Shown: positions 18,902 to 26,910, counted from the stretch's first letter. The stretch is DNA of 64,000 nt from Bifidobacterium [indicum] DSM 20214 = LMG 11587 (GCF_000706765.1 NZ_CP006018.1:1178001-1242000), one strand, 5' to 3'. Translations and numbers: made by a program. The notes: generated from the sequence alone by a model not told the origin.

Positions 18902-19204
18902 TTATGAGGCTGGCTGGCATTCGGTGTCGCTCAGCCGCCAGCCGTTATTCAGGAGTTCGAACAGCGTGGGGACCCAGGGGATGTACCCATAGCGGAATGA
19001 TGTGGCCAGGCAGTCGTACATAGGCTGTCCTGCTGGCCCGGTTTCTGGGTCGTCATGGGCTTTGCACAGCTTGATGCTCGCGTCTTGCTTCCAGTGGGGC
19101 AAACGGGCGACGACAACCTCGCGATGATCCTTGGGGCACTCGAGCGATTGGTTGACTCCAACAGTAATAGCCCTTTGTAACCGGTTTGAAGAGGTGCTGC
19201 TCAT
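18902..19204 (-). CDS. Hypothetical protein at the deletion junction
   Basis: About 100 residues starting MSSTSSNRLQ and ending SDTECQPAS. It includes LPHWKQDASIKLC and a GYIPWVPTLFELLNNGW stretch. I do not recognise it and no clear ribosome site precedes the ATG at 19204. It could be a small early gene or another fragment. Confidence 0.4.
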   Translation of the reverse strand: MSSTSSNRLQRAITVGVNQSLECPKDHREVVVARLPHWKQDASIKLCKAHDDPETGPAGQPMYDCLATSFRYGYIPWVPTLFELLNNGWRLSDTECQPAS

Positions 19205-19288
19205 GATAAAAAGGGAGGGGTGAGGCACGTTACTTCATCACAAAGATAGCCGCTCGGATACCGGAATCCCAGGCGCAAGGAGACAAAA

Positions 19289-19320
19289 GTAAAGGCCGGA
19301 CACAATCGCCCGACCCTTAC
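19289..19320 (-). terminator. Terminator of the early phage operon
   Basis: On the minus strand GTAAGGGTCGG pairs with CCGGCCTTTAC using G-U wobbles, followed by TTTTGTC. It stands 46 bp after the stop of the leftmost early gene. Confidence 0.65.
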
Positions 19321-19321
19321 A

Positions 19322-19342
19322 GTTAAATCAACTATATTTAAC
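19322..19342. repeat. AT-rich inverted repeat
   Basis: GTTAAAT (19322-19328) and ATTTAAC (19336-19342) are perfect inverted arms with a seven-base spacer, in an AT-rich patch between the early operon end and its terminator. Confidence 0.4.
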
Positions 19343-19365
19343 TATCGCACTCAAACGACAGTTTG

Positions 19366-20124
19366 TCAAGTCGCCAGGCGCATTCCCTCTGCGCACTCCA
19401 GCAGCTCAGGTTTTGCCCACTGCCATACGCCCCTGGTTTCGGTCTCCACAGGATGAAGCAGTCCCCTACTCCGCCAATTGCTCACGTCGCCCCTTTTGAT
19501 CTCCAACCCTGTCTCCCGGCAGACCCACTGGGCGGCCACCTTGGGTTGCCCGATGATGTACTGTCCCTCCATACGCTCACGGCGTACCCGTCTGACTTCG
19601 GCCACCATCCACGCGTTTCCGCACTTGCTGCAGGTGGACATGGTGTCGTCGGGCAGTCCGGACAGCTCGGCCCCACAGGTAGGGCTGAGGCAGTGTCCGT
19701 GGATGATGCGCTCCTCCGGCGGTGTTATATGCAGTTGGACCTTCCGGTTGGTGCGAGTGAGGTCGCGGTAGTCACGTCCGCTGTTAGGCGCGTTCGCCAG
19801 CCTGCCCATCCTGCCGGCCAGCTTGGTGAGGAGCTGCAGGGCCTCGCCGGCCCATAGGCCGATGTCGCCTGCCACGTCCTGGATGATTTCCTCCGCATAG
19901 TCGTACAGGCTGGCGGCGGTCATGTCTATGAGGGTTGGTGAGAACACGGACCTGACGGCTCTCTCACCGTGCGGCTTATGGCGCACCTCGCGACGTTCCA
20001 TACGCTTCAGCTCGTACATGCCGAGCCTGAGATCATGGATTGTCTTGGCAAGTTCCTGCCGGTGGGCTTTGCACAGGGGTCCGCGCGGCAGTCCCTCGCA
20101 TATCGGGCATTGGTTTCTGGTCAA
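19366..20124 (-). CDS. Phage DNA-binding protein with zinc ribbons and C-terminal HTH
   Basis: A 252-residue protein. The N-terminus holds a Cys cluster (NQCPICEG and CKAH). A second Cys set (CLSPTCGAELSG and MSTCSKCGNAW) lies near residues 145-175. The last 60 residues read as a helix-turn-helix (PKVAAQWVCRETGLEIKRGD then VSNWRSRGLL). Being last in the early operon it may regulate late genes, but this is inferred from position. The TTG at 20124 overlaps the stop of the preceding gene (TTGA) and AGGAAGGA precedes it. Confidence 0.75.
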   Translation of the reverse strand: MTRNQCPICEGLPRGPLCKAHRQELAKTIHDLRLGMYELKRMERREVRHKPHGERAVRSVFSPTLIDMTAASLYDYAEEIIQDVAGDIGLWAGEALQLLTKLAGRMGRLANAPNSGRDYRDLTRTNRKVQLHITPPEERIIHGHCLSPTCGAELSGLPDDTMSTCSKCGNAWMVAEVRRVRRERMEGQYIIGQPKVAAQWVCRETGLEIKRGDVSNWRSRGLLHPVETETRGVWQWAKPELLECAEGMRLAT

Positions 20125-20312
20125 AATTTGGGTCCTTCCTTCTTGATGTTCGACTCCCAGGAGATGGTGACGTGCATGGCATTGATGACGGCTTGCCTGT
20201 ACCTGTACCTGCGGGTGATGCCATGGTCGGAGGCCGTTTCGTGGATACCGGCCAGGGATTTGGTTTGATCGGATGCGTAGCTCAAACTTCCTCCCGGATA
20301 GTCCCCGTACAT
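20121..20312 (-). CDS. Small phage early protein
   Basis: A 63-residue protein starting MYGDYPGGSLSYASDQ and ending SNIKKEGPKF. Its stop overlaps the TTG start of the next gene. AAGGGA precedes the ATG. Function unknown. Confidence 0.55.
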   Translation of the reverse strand: MYGDYPGGSLSYASDQTKSLAGIHETASDHGITRRYRYRQAVINAMHVTISWESNIKKEGPKF

Positions 20313-20410
20313 GCTTTTACATCCCTTACTCGTCCGTTCCTCGTCCCACCCGCACCCGGGTTTTGCCGGACACTCAGAGGGTTCTTTTTGCGGTTCGTAT
20401 GGTTGCTCAC
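20282..20410 (-). CDS. Small basic phage protein
   Basis: A 42-residue basic protein starting MSNHTNRKKNPLSVRQ. The GTG start overlaps the stop of the upstream gene (GTGA), with GGAGGCACAAA ahead of it. It overlaps the next small gene by 31 bp in another frame. Function unknown; recognised mainly by its position and ribosome site. Confidence 0.45.
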   Translation of the reverse strand: MSNHTNRKKNPLSVRQNPGAGGTRNGRVRDVKACTGTIREEV

Positions 20411-20913
20411 TTTGTGCCTCCTATCATGCTGCTGAGGTCTTCGGCACCAAGCCGCTCAACCCCACCGCCGATAAAGTGGCCCGTTAGGCGGGGTTTTGGT
20501 TCTGGCTTGGGCGGTTCAATGACAAGCTGGGCGGCTTTCATGGCCTTGACGCGAGCCTCCTGGATTGGGGCCCCCTGGCGAGTCTGGGCTATAAGGGTCC
20601 GCCTGTATGGGATTGACCGGGGACTGCTGATGCCGATGCCGTCCTGCTCCATGAGCTCATGGATTCGTACCGCATCGGGGATTCGCGGGCCTTGGATGCG
20701 GCGGATGCCTGCGTTGACGTCCCCGCTGAGCATCCACCGGCCCGTCTCGTTGTTCGCGTAGAAACGTCTGACGGATTCCATCGCGTCGGCCAGGTTCGCT
20801 TCGGCCCGAAGCTCCTCATGAAAGGTGCGCGCCTCCAGGTCGGTGATGGGTGCGTTGCCGTGGTGCGCCCGTATCTTGGCAAGCACGAGGGTGCTTTCGG
20901 CGAGGGTTAACAT
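20407..20913 (-). CDS. Phage replication accessory protein (possible helicase loader)
   Basis: A 168-residue protein that starts MLTLAESTLVLAKIRAHHGN. It contains FYANNETGRWMLSGDVNAGI and a C-terminal segment RLTGHFIGGGVERLGAE. Proteins of similar size and order next to replication initiators in phages act as helicase loaders, but I have no direct motif for that. GAAAGGAGA precedes the ATG, which overlaps the stop of the upstream gene. Confidence 0.6.
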   Translation of the reverse strand: MLTLAESTLVLAKIRAHHGNAPITDLEARTFHEELRAEANLADAMESVRRFYANNETGRWMLSGDVNAGIRRIQGPRIPDAVRIHELMEQDGIGISSPRSIPYRRTLIAQTRQGAPIQEARVKAMKAAQLVIEPPKPEPKPRLTGHFIGGGVERLGAEDLSSMIGGTK

Positions 20914-21767
20914 GCGGGTATCTCCTTTCTCTGGATCTGCGGAATTTCCTCCTGCGCATACCGGGCTATGAGGGCGGCGTTCGCATCCTGGTTCTGCTGA
21001 GCCCTGCTCGCCTGCCGGTCCGGCTGCCTGGCCCGCGGTTTGGGCTTGTTCTTCCAGCCGCCATCGTGGAGCCATTTGGATGCGGCGGGAATGTACCGGG
21101 GGTCCCGTTGTTCGTCCCGGAGCATCTGGGCTCCCTGAAGCAGGGCGACGAGGTTCACGCGTTCCGTTCCGGTCCGGCGCAGGACGCGTTTGAACTCGCG
21201 GACGGCGGCATCGGGGTAGTCGTGGTTCGGGTAGAGCGACCAGAACTGTCGGAACTGGGCCGTCTCATCCGACGACGGCTCCCTGACGGGCTGCCGGTCG
21301 GCGTCGGCCCCCGTTGGGGGGTTGGGGGATTTACCGTCGGGTAAATGTTCTTGTGTTCTGGTGTTTTTGTGTTTAGTCCGGTTCAACTCGGATTCATCAC
21401 GATGAGTCGCTGTTGAATCTCTGTTGAATCTGCGCTTTCGGTAGTTTTCTGCGTTCCTTTCCCTGCTTTTCTCCACCTGGTCACGCCTGCTGTTGTGCTC
21501 CGTGTAGTCATGGATCACATACCCGCTGTTGCCGTCCGGCTCCAACAGCTCGACCTTGCACAGCGCGTTGATCTCCTCATCGGTGACCCCGAGCACATAG
21601 CGAAGGTCACGATCGGAAATGCGACCGTCCGTCAGATTGTCCGAGCAGTAGGCGATGGCGAACACGAACGCCCCTACTGCAGATGGGCAGACGACACGTA
21701 GCTCCTTGACCTTCCCGTTCAGGTAGAAGTCGTTTTTCAACTTCGCGTAACCGCGTCTACCGGCCAT
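20907..21767 (-). CDS. Phage replication initiation (replisome organiser) protein
   Basis: A 286-residue protein. The N-terminal 110 residues resemble winged-helix replisome organisers (KLKNDFYLNGKVKELRVV, ISDRDLRYVLGVTDEEINAL). A charged low-complexity linker follows. The C-terminal domain contains FRQFWSLYPNHDYPDAAVREF and PRYIPAASKWLHDGGW, a typical phage replication protein ending. Together with the next gene it probably loads the host helicase at the phage origin. Confidence 0.75.
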   Translation of the reverse strand: MAGRRGYAKLKNDFYLNGKVKELRVVCPSAVGAFVFAIAYCSDNLTDGRISDRDLRYVLGVTDEEINALCKVELLEPDGNSGYVIHDYTEHNSRRDQVEKSRERNAENYRKRRFNRDSTATHRDESELNRTKHKNTRTQEHLPDGKSPNPPTGADADRQPVREPSSDETAQFRQFWSLYPNHDYPDAAVREFKRVLRRTGTERVNLVALLQGAQMLRDEQRDPRYIPAASKWLHDGGWKNKPKPRARQPDRQASRAQQNQDANAALIARYAQEEIPQIQRKEIPAC

Positions 21768-21802
21768 GACAGCCCTCCTTTCTTTTTCCTTTCTTTACTG
21801 CC

Positions 21803-21940
21803 TCATTGGCATCCGCATGACTTGAACTGTCCGCCCGTCAGGTTCCGCCCGGCCTTGGTGCCGACCTGCCCGCAATCGCACCGGCATACCAGCATGACGT
21901 CGGCCCCGCTTCGTCCCGCATAGCCGAGCATGGTCAGCAT
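21803..21940 (-). CDS. Small zinc-binding phage protein, perhaps 5'-truncated
   Basis: A 45-residue protein reading MLTMLGYAGRSGAD then LVCRCDCGQVGT and ending FKSCGCQ. Four or five Cys form a probable zinc knuckle. Phage relatives usually have a longer N-terminus of the type LTGxRxGxLTVL. Here R-L-G precedes the Met but an in-frame TGA lies just upstream, so a small deletion may have shortened it. Confidence 0.55.
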   Translation of the reverse strand: MLTMLGYAGRSGADVMLVCRCDCGQVGTKAGRNLTGGQFKSCGCQ

Positions 21941-22096
21941 CCCGAGCCGTCAGTCCCCGGGAGCCTCGATGCGACGCACGCACCCGGGAAACAGGACCCT
22001 AGCCCCTAGAGAGGGTGCAGCTCGCGCTTGTCCTCGGCTGGTGGTGCTTGGGGTCGATTTGGCGCAATCGGCAAGTGACCATCAGTGTTCCCCCTG

Positions 22097-23221
22097 TCAA
22101 GCCACGCCATGGAAAGCACCCTCGACGTGTTGTACGCGTTGTCCGATCCACTTCATGACAGGCACCGCCATGCTGTTGCCAAGGGCTTTGTAGCGGGGGC
22201 TGTCAGGCGCGTGGCTCGCCCCCCTGTACGGGATGTCGGCCCATCCGTCCGGGAAACCCTGGAGGCGTTCGCATTCGGTGGGGGTGAGACGACGTATGGG
22301 GCAGGGGCCGGTCACATAACTGGCGGCCTTGCCCTCATGAGCTGTCAACGTGGGGGCGAGGTCCTCGGCGATGGACGAATTGGAACCGCTGTCCGTGGCG
22401 CACAACACGGCGGGGTTATGGTCGATCTTGGGTGTCGGGCTCTCTTCCTCGCCTAGCGTCGTGGAGTTTGCCTTACCGCTCGCGTAGGGCACGGAGGTGC
22501 ATCCGTGGCCGCCACCCTCTTCTGCGTAAAGCGCAGGCCAGGCGTGGTCGCAGTCGTGGATACTGCGCGACTGGACGTCCCACGGGGTCAGGCAGCTGGC
22601 ACCATCATCTGCGCCTCCAGTGCGTCCTTGAGCCGGTCCGGCAAGGATTTGCCTCTTTTCGCGGATCGACGGATGATCCCAGCGCAGGCCTTCGGGCTCA
22701 AAAAGTACCTCTGCGGCACGCTGGTCTCCAAGACTGCCGACAAGGAACAGACGGCGGCGGCGCTGGGCCACTCCGAAGAACTGCGCGTCCAGTACCCGCC
22801 ATGCCAGACCGTACCCGAGGTCATCCAACGCGCCGAGCAGGCATCCGAAATCACGCCCGCCCGAACTGCTGAGCGCTCCCGGGACGTTCTCCCAGACGAC
22901 CCAGCGAGGACGGAGCTCACGTACCGCCCGAACATACTCCCACATGAGTCCGGAGGCACCGTCGAGACCGGTTCGGGTCCCTGCGACGCTGAAGGACTGG
23001 CAGGGGCTTCCCCCGACCACAAGGTCGGCTGATACACACTCTCCATGCTTGCTCCAATCGATCTTCGTGATGTCCCCAAGGTTCGGCACGTCCGGGAACC
23101 GGCGGGCCAGCACCGCCGAAGGGAACGGGTCGATCTCACTGAACGACACCGGGACCCAACCCAACGGCCCCCACGCCACGCTCGCCGCCTCGATGCCGCT
23201 GAACAGGCTCACATACCTCAC
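22097..23221 (-). CDS. Orphan C5 cytosine DNA methyltransferase
   Basis: A 374-residue DNA (cytosine-5) methyltransferase. Motif I is SLFSGIEAASVAW, motif IV GGSPCQSFSVAG with the catalytic Cys, motif VI WENVPG, motif VIII QRRRRLFLVG and motif X ALGNSMAVPV. The target-recognition region lies around residues 195-300. No restriction endonuclease is adjacent, and it sits within the early phage operon, so it likely shields phage DNA from host restriction. The GTG at 23221 overlaps the stop of a tiny upstream frame. Confidence 0.92.
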   Translation of the reverse strand: MRYVSLFSGIEAASVAWGPLGWVPVSFSEIDPFPSAVLARRFPDVPNLGDITKIDWSKHGECVSADLVVGGSPCQSFSVAGTRTGLDGASGLMWEYVRAVRELRPRWVVWENVPGALSSSGGRDFGCLLGALDDLGYGLAWRVLDAQFFGVAQRRRRLFLVGSLGDQRAAEVLFEPEGLRWDHPSIREKRQILAGPAQGRTGGADDGASCLTPWDVQSRSIHDCDHAWPALYAEEGGGHGCTSVPYASGKANSTTLGEEESPTPKIDHNPAVLCATDSGSNSSIAEDLAPTLTAHEGKAASYVTGPCPIRRLTPTECERLQGFPDGWADIPYRGASHAPDSPRYKALGNSMAVPVMKWIGQRVQHVEGAFHGVA

Positions 23222-23289
23222 TCGACTGCCCCCGGCCCGAGACCGCCCCGCTTATGCACACAGCTTGCGAAGATGTGCGGTTCACTCAT
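23218..23289 (-). CDS. Possible 23-residue leader peptide
   Basis: A short frame MSEPHIFASCVHKRGGLGPG begins inside the end of the nuclease gene and its TGA overlaps the methyltransferase GTG. It may only couple translation of the two genes. Confidence 0.3.
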   Translation of the reverse strand: MSEPHIFASCVHKRGGLGPGAVE

Positions 23290-23680
23290 GTTCTTCCCTT
23301 TCCTTGTTCACGTCCTCCGCTCCTACGATGCGGGCGAGCGTATCCAGTCCATCGGCACGTACTGGTCCATGTTCGCCTCGCCCCTGCCAAGACGGTGGAA
23401 GACCACCATCCCGTAGTCGACCCCGCGTTCGCCGCCTCCTGCAGAGCTTGACCCAGCCAGTCCGAGAGCGAGAACCTGTTGGCGTTCTTGCATGCCAGAA
23501 CCAGACTCCCCGTGGCTTTTGATGTCGCCCTCATCGGTGTTCCCGTGTAGGGTCTTCCGGCGGATCATGCCCTCGGGGTCGCTTATACGGTCACGCAGGT
23601 ACCGCAAGACGGCGGCCTCGAACCTCGTACCCTTGTCCTTTCTTCCGTCTGCTTATGCGTACGCCTCCCAGGACGGCCAC
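23282..23680 (-). pseudogene. PD-(D/E)XK phage nuclease, broken by several one-base indels
   Basis: Joined across frames the protein reads DKGTRFEAAVLRYLRDR, KTLHGNTDEGDIKATG, LVLACKNANRFSLSDW, VDYGMVVFHRLGRGEA and LARIVGAEDVNKEREEHE, an actinophage-type PD-(D/E)XK nuclease or resolvase with GDI and CK as probable metal and Lys motifs. The frames switch near 23521 (AAAA where AAA is expected), near 23420 (GGGG for GGGGG) and near 23345. A further shift near 23635 seems needed at the 5' end, where I find no good start. All sites are short homopolymers or single bases. Confidence 0.65.
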
Positions 23681-23796
23681 CCGCAACCCAAGCAGCGGCC
23701 CACCATGCCGACCGCGCCACCGCACTCGGGGCACACGCGGTCAGGCTCGGGCGGCGTTTCAACCCCGGCGAACGGGTCAAAACTCAGGTTCGTCAT
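23653..23796 (-). CDS. Small zinc-ribbon phage protein
   Basis: A 47-residue protein starting MTNLSFDPFAGVE. It has two CxxC pairs, VCPECGG and CLGCGWPSW, so it is a minimal zinc ribbon. The ATG overlaps the end of ssb by 20 bp and its stop lies at the start of the nuclease gene. Confidence 0.7.
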   Translation of the reverse strand: MTNLSFDPFAGVETPPEPDRVCPECGGAVGMVGRCLGCGWPSWEAYA

Positions 23797-24331
23797 TGCC
23801 GCCCCCTACCCACGGGTCCTGTTCCGGCGCACCTGTTTGTCCACCTGCCGGTCCCGGTGCGCACGAGGCCGATGACGCGGGAATCGGGGACGCTCCCCCA
23901 CCCCACGCGAACTGCTCACCGAACCCAGCACCGCCGCCCGAATTGCCGCCACTATTATTGTTCCGAGTCACCTGGGCGGTGCTCCGAGTCAGGGCCGGGC
24001 CAATCTCGTCCAGGCACAGCTCCACGAACATACGGTTGTTGCCATTGCGGTCCTGGTAGGAGCGCTGCACCAGACGGCCCTGGGCAATCACCCTCATGCC
24101 CTTGGTCAGGCTCGCCTGCATGTTCGAGGCCAGGGGCTGGTGCTGCGTATCCCATGCCGAGCAACGCATGAACAGAGCATCCCCGTCCTCCCACTGACCC
24201 GATGTCCTGTTGAACTGCCTGGGCGTGGAGGCGATGGTGACGTTCGCCACTCTGCCCCCGTTCGACGTCGACCGAATCTTAGGGGCCGCCGTCAGGTTGC
24301 CGATGATGGTAATGATGGCTTCTCCGGCCAC
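23777..24331 (-). CDS. ssb: Phage single-stranded DNA-binding protein
   Basis: SSB coats ssDNA in replication and recombination. The 184-residue product has an OB-fold N-terminal domain (ITIIGNLTAAPKIR, then VANVTIASTPRQFN and MRVIAQGRLVQRSYQDRNG). A Gly-rich linker follows, and it ends NDEPEF, close to the acidic tip that recruits partner proteins. The GTG at 24331 follows AAGGAG. It lies among recombination genes of the early phage operon and is probably phage-encoded rather than the host SSB. Confidence 0.9.
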   Translation of the reverse strand: MAGEAIITIIGNLTAAPKIRSTSNGGRVANVTIASTPRQFNRTSGQWEDGDALFMRCSAWDTQHQPLASNMQASLTKGMRVIAQGRLVQRSYQDRNGNNRMFVELCLDEIGPALTRSTAQVTRNNNSGGNSGGGAGFGEQFAWGGGASPIPASSASCAPGPAGGQTGAPEQDPWVGGGNDEPEF

Positions 24332-24332
24332 G

Positions 24333-24545
24333 TCAGGTCTCCTTCTTGAAGTCGTCGATTACAATCGGGTTGTCCTCGCTCCGGTAACGGCGAGTGACAG
24401 GATGTGAACGCTCGGCTTCCCAGTTGCATGTATAGCCATGCCAGATGGTCTTGGCACACGACGGAGACCAGCACTTGCAGCACTCGCCCTGGGTGAGCCG
24501 GGAACAAGTCGAACAAGGACAGCCGGCCCTGGTTGATAGCGTCAT
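24333..24545 (-). CDS. Small Cys-rich phage protein
   Basis: A 70-residue protein starting MTLSTRAGCPCSTCSRLTQG. Nine Cys occur in the first 50 residues (CPCSTCS, CCKCWSPSC, YTCNW), which suggests zinc binding. It overlaps the upstream gene by ATGA and ends just before ssb. Confidence 0.6.
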   Translation of the reverse strand: MTLSTRAGCPCSTCSRLTQGECCKCWSPSCAKTIWHGYTCNWEAERSHPVTRRYRSEDNPIVIDDFKKET

Positions 24546-24823
24546 GAGTCGGCATCCTCTCGATGCTCCGGGTAGCAGTAGAGCCGGTCCAACACATCTC
24601 CCCTCTGCCAGCCGTACTTGACGACTCCCAGGTCGAAAGCGGTTTCCGCGTCGTCGACTCCGCACACCAGCTGGTGCAACTCGGAGCGAAAACGGGTGCC
24701 GTCGATTACGTGCCCGTCCCTGTAGATGGAGATGAATCTGATGCTGTTGGGCACACCGCAGTCGAACCGCCACCCGTCCTCGGGGACGTGCACCGTATAG
24801 CCATGCACCTTGCGCTTGCTCAT
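24542..24823 (-). CDS. Phage protein of unknown function
   Basis: A 93-residue protein starting MSKRKVHGYTVHVPEDGWRF. It has HVIDGTRFRSELHQLVCGVD and ends YPEHREDADS. I see no known motif. Both ends overlap neighbours by four bases, the sign of a tight phage operon. Confidence 0.65.
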   Translation of the reverse strand: MSKRKVHGYTVHVPEDGWRFDCGVPNSIRFISIYRDGHVIDGTRFRSELHQLVCGVDDAETAFDLGVVKYGWQRGDVLDRLYCYPEHREDADS

Positions 24824-24984
24824 GAGCGCTCACCCCTTTCCATGCACCAGCCGAACCCTGCCAGGGCGGCCAGGTCAAGCAGACCAAGCTGAGGGTGTGC
24901 GAGCGTCCAGCAGGAAGCGAACACGCACACCGCGCCGCAGAAACCGGCGGCGCACAGCCAGAGGAAATCAACGAGAGGCATCAT
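24820..24984 (-). CDS. Small phage membrane protein
   Basis: About 54 residues starting MMPLVDFLWLCAAGFCGAV, with two hydrophobic stretches and ending CMERGERS. GGTGGGTG precedes paired ATGs at 24984 and 24981. It begins within the end of the annealing-protein gene. Confidence 0.55.
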   Translation of the reverse strand: MMPLVDFLWLCAAGFCGAVCVFASCWTLAHPQLGLLDLAALAGFGWCMERGERS

Positions 24985-25642
24985 CGGAATCACCCACCTT
25001 GCCGAGTTCATCAAGTATCCTGTCCGCCTCGGCGGGCGTCAGGTTCGCGGAGCCCAGGTTGCCGGTGATCTGCCTGCCGATCAGGCGGCTCACCGTCTCC
25101 CTCTGCTCGGCGGGTACACTCACCCCCGCCGCCGCCAGGGCCGCACGGATGCGCGTCAGGGACGAATCCGAGGCGGAAGCGAACCGTTGCCTGCTCACAA
25201 ACCCCCGCTGCTGGCGCTCCGCCTCCCTTGCGGCCGCCTGTTCGGAGCCGCCCTCGTCGCCCGAAGACAGGTTGAAGGCGCTCGTGATCGCGTACCGCTT
25301 GCAGCTGGTCCATGTGCCCGCGTCCTTCTTCACATCCTTCCCCGTCAGCACGCACGGGTAGTCGAGCAGATCCTCGGCCTGGCCCGTCTTCACGTCCACG
25401 ACCCGGACGCGCACCGCCTTGTCCGCCAGGTGCGTGGACAACCACAGGTCCTGCTTTGCCAGGGCATCGGTGACAGCCTTGTACAGGTCGTCGATCGTCG
25501 AGTACCTGACCCGGTTACCGCTGATGATCAGCCGGCCGGACTGCTCCGGTTTCATCTCCATGCGCGCCTTCTGCAGGCGCTCCCACACCGTCAGCTCCTG
25601 CTCAGCCTGCTCCTGCTTTGTCTTGTTTTCCTGACCGCTCAT
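24968..25642 (-). CDS. ERF-family ssDNA annealing protein
   Basis: A 224-residue phage recombinase of the ERF family, which anneals complementary ssDNA. Family features are VRYSTIDDLYKAVTDALAKQ near residue 45 and GTWTSCKRYAITSAFNLSSG near residue 110, followed by the acidic GDEGG. The C-terminal third is variable. It directly follows the RecE-like nuclease (ATGA overlap). The pair would form a two-protein recombination system like RecE/RecT. Confidence 0.8.
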   Translation of the reverse strand: MSGQENKTKQEQAEQELTVWERLQKARMEMKPEQSGRLIISGNRVRYSTIDDLYKAVTDALAKQDLWLSTHLADKAVRVRVVDVKTGQAEDLLDYPCVLTGKDVKKDAGTWTSCKRYAITSAFNLSSGDEGGSEQAAAREAERQQRGFVSRQRFASASDSSLTRIRAALAAAGVSVPAEQRETVSRLIGRQITGNLGSANLTPAEADRILDELGKVGDSDDASR

Positions 25643-26475
25643 ACTTCCATCTCCTCGTACTCTCTGTCGATCCGCCAGCCGGGGAACCCCATCGTGCGGG
25701 GAGTCTTGTCCAGCCCGTACTCCCCCATGCGCCGCTTCCAGTCGTCCGGACTGTCACGCCTGAACCCGGCCAGCTCATCCAACGCCTGCGCGATACGCTC
25801 ACCGGCCAGCACGGTCTCCGGGCCATCCTCGTCCATCCGCCACACCATGTAGTCGTAAGGACGCTTCTTCTCCTGCACCACGAACTCGAACCCGAGCAGG
25901 CCCTGGAAACCGGTCAGCCGGTACAGCATCATGTAGAAGGCCGCCTGGATGTGGTAGCCGAAACGGGCCGCCTCGCCGGGGAACTCCCTCGGGTCCGCGC
26001 TCGTAGTCTTGTAATCACGGATACGCAGCACCCCGTCCTCGTCCGGACCGTCAGGCAGCCAGTCGAACTTGCCCTTCAACCGCAGCCCACTCCCCGGGTC
26101 GTCCGCGACCACCACCATCTCCGGCCTGCCGGGAAGCGACCTGAAATACGGGGCCGAAACAGCCCCCATCTTCCGCAGACGCTCCCTGTCACCGGAGGAG
26201 ACAACCACCGCGTCCGAAGCGCGCAGCTCCTCCATCAGGGCCTTGCCCGCCTTCGTACGCAGATTCGGCCTGTCGACGACCTCCGCACCAGTGCCCAGCA
26301 CCAGCGCATGCGCCGCCTTGCCAAAATCCAGAGCATCACCGGACACATCCAGACCATGATCGAGATAATCCACATACGACAACGGCGACACCATGAACCG
26401 CTTCAACGCAGACTGATCCAACGCCGGGTCAGCGAAGTACTCCCGATCCGCCATCTCCTTAATCTCAAACCCCAT
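25639..26475 (-). CDS. RecE/YqaJ-like PD-(D/E)XK exonuclease
   Basis: A 278-residue nuclease of the PD-(D/E)XK fold. LDFGKAAHALVLG near residue 50 matches the first helix of this family. RLKGKFDWL contributes the catalytic Asp and IRDYKTT the (D/E)xK pair near residue 155. FGYHIQAAFYMML is the typical following helix. Such proteins chew dsDNA ends to give ssDNA for an annealing protein, here the ERF gene downstream. Confidence 0.82.
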   Translation of the reverse strand: MGFEIKEMADREYFADPALDQSALKRFMVSPLSYVDYLDHGLDVSGDALDFGKAAHALVLGTGAEVVDRPNLRTKAGKALMEELRASDAVVVSSGDRERLRKMGAVSAPYFRSLPGRPEMVVVADDPGSGLRLKGKFDWLPDGPDEDGVLRIRDYKTTSADPREFPGEAARFGYHIQAAFYMMLYRLTGFQGLLGFEFVVQEKKRPYDYMVWRMDEDGPETVLAGERIAQALDELAGFRRDSPDDWKRRMGEYGLDKTPRTMGFPGWRIDREYEEMEV

Positions 26476-26585
26476 CAGTTGCCCCCTTCAATTCGGCCTT
26501 CAATCACGGTGTCGCTGTCAAACCTGGCGCGAACATGCATGCCCGTTATTTCCCCCGGGTCCAAGCGGTCAAATAGAACACTCAT
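26475..26585 (-). CDS. Small phage early protein
   Basis: A 36-residue protein starting MSVLFDRLDPGEITGMH and ending IEGRIEGGN. AGGAAACAGGAA precedes the ATG, and the stop overlaps the next start (TGATG). Function unknown. Confidence 0.55.
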   Translation of the reverse strand: MSVLFDRLDPGEITGMHVRARFDSDTVIEGRIEGGN

Positions 26586-26910
26586 TTCCTGTTTCCTTCA
26601 CGATTGTTTTGTTTGATTCCCTTGACTTGCGCCTGCTCCTCAACGTGCGGTGACGATGACGACGACCGGCATTCACAGCATTGACAGCATTCACGCGACT
26701 ATTCGCGACCAACACCCACCGCGACAACCGCTCCACCTTGTCCGCCGCATCATCAAGCACCCTGTCCGCCTCGTCAAGATCGGACGGTCTGCAATAGTTC
26801 CGTTTCCCCAGACGCATCACATGGTCACCGCAGAGCGTTTTGAACGTACGCTCCGGTATCCCGCCCACATACTCACGGGCCCCCTCCTCACACAGCAATG
26901 CCCTGCTCAT
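26569..26910 (-). CDS. Phage DNA-binding (excisionase-like) protein
   Basis: A 113-residue protein. Its first 55 residues, from MSRALLCEEGAREYVGGIPE to RNYCRPSDLDEADRVL, look like a small helix-turn-helix or excisionase-type domain. A repeat of Val-Asn-Ala (VNAVNAVNAG) and a very basic stretch (GRRHRHRTLRSRRKSR) follow. It may be the excisionase of the vanished integration module, but that is a guess from shape and place. Confidence 0.6.
   Translation of the reverse strand: MSRALLCEEGAREYVGGIPERTFKTLCGDHVMRLGKRNYCRPSDLDEADRVLDDAADKVERLSRWVLVANSRVNAVNAVNAGRRHRHRTLRSRRKSRESNKTIVKETGNECSI

Noticed and set aside
22505-23032. Plus-strand frames opposite the methyltransferase
   Set aside because: The minus-strand methyltransferase has all conserved motifs; these are its antisense frames.
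26640-26700. Repeated GTCAATGCTGT units as a possible repeat array or CRISPR
   Set aside because: They encode Val-Asn-Ala repeats within a phage gene, are only three units, and have no spacers. No CRISPR array was seen anywhere in the window.
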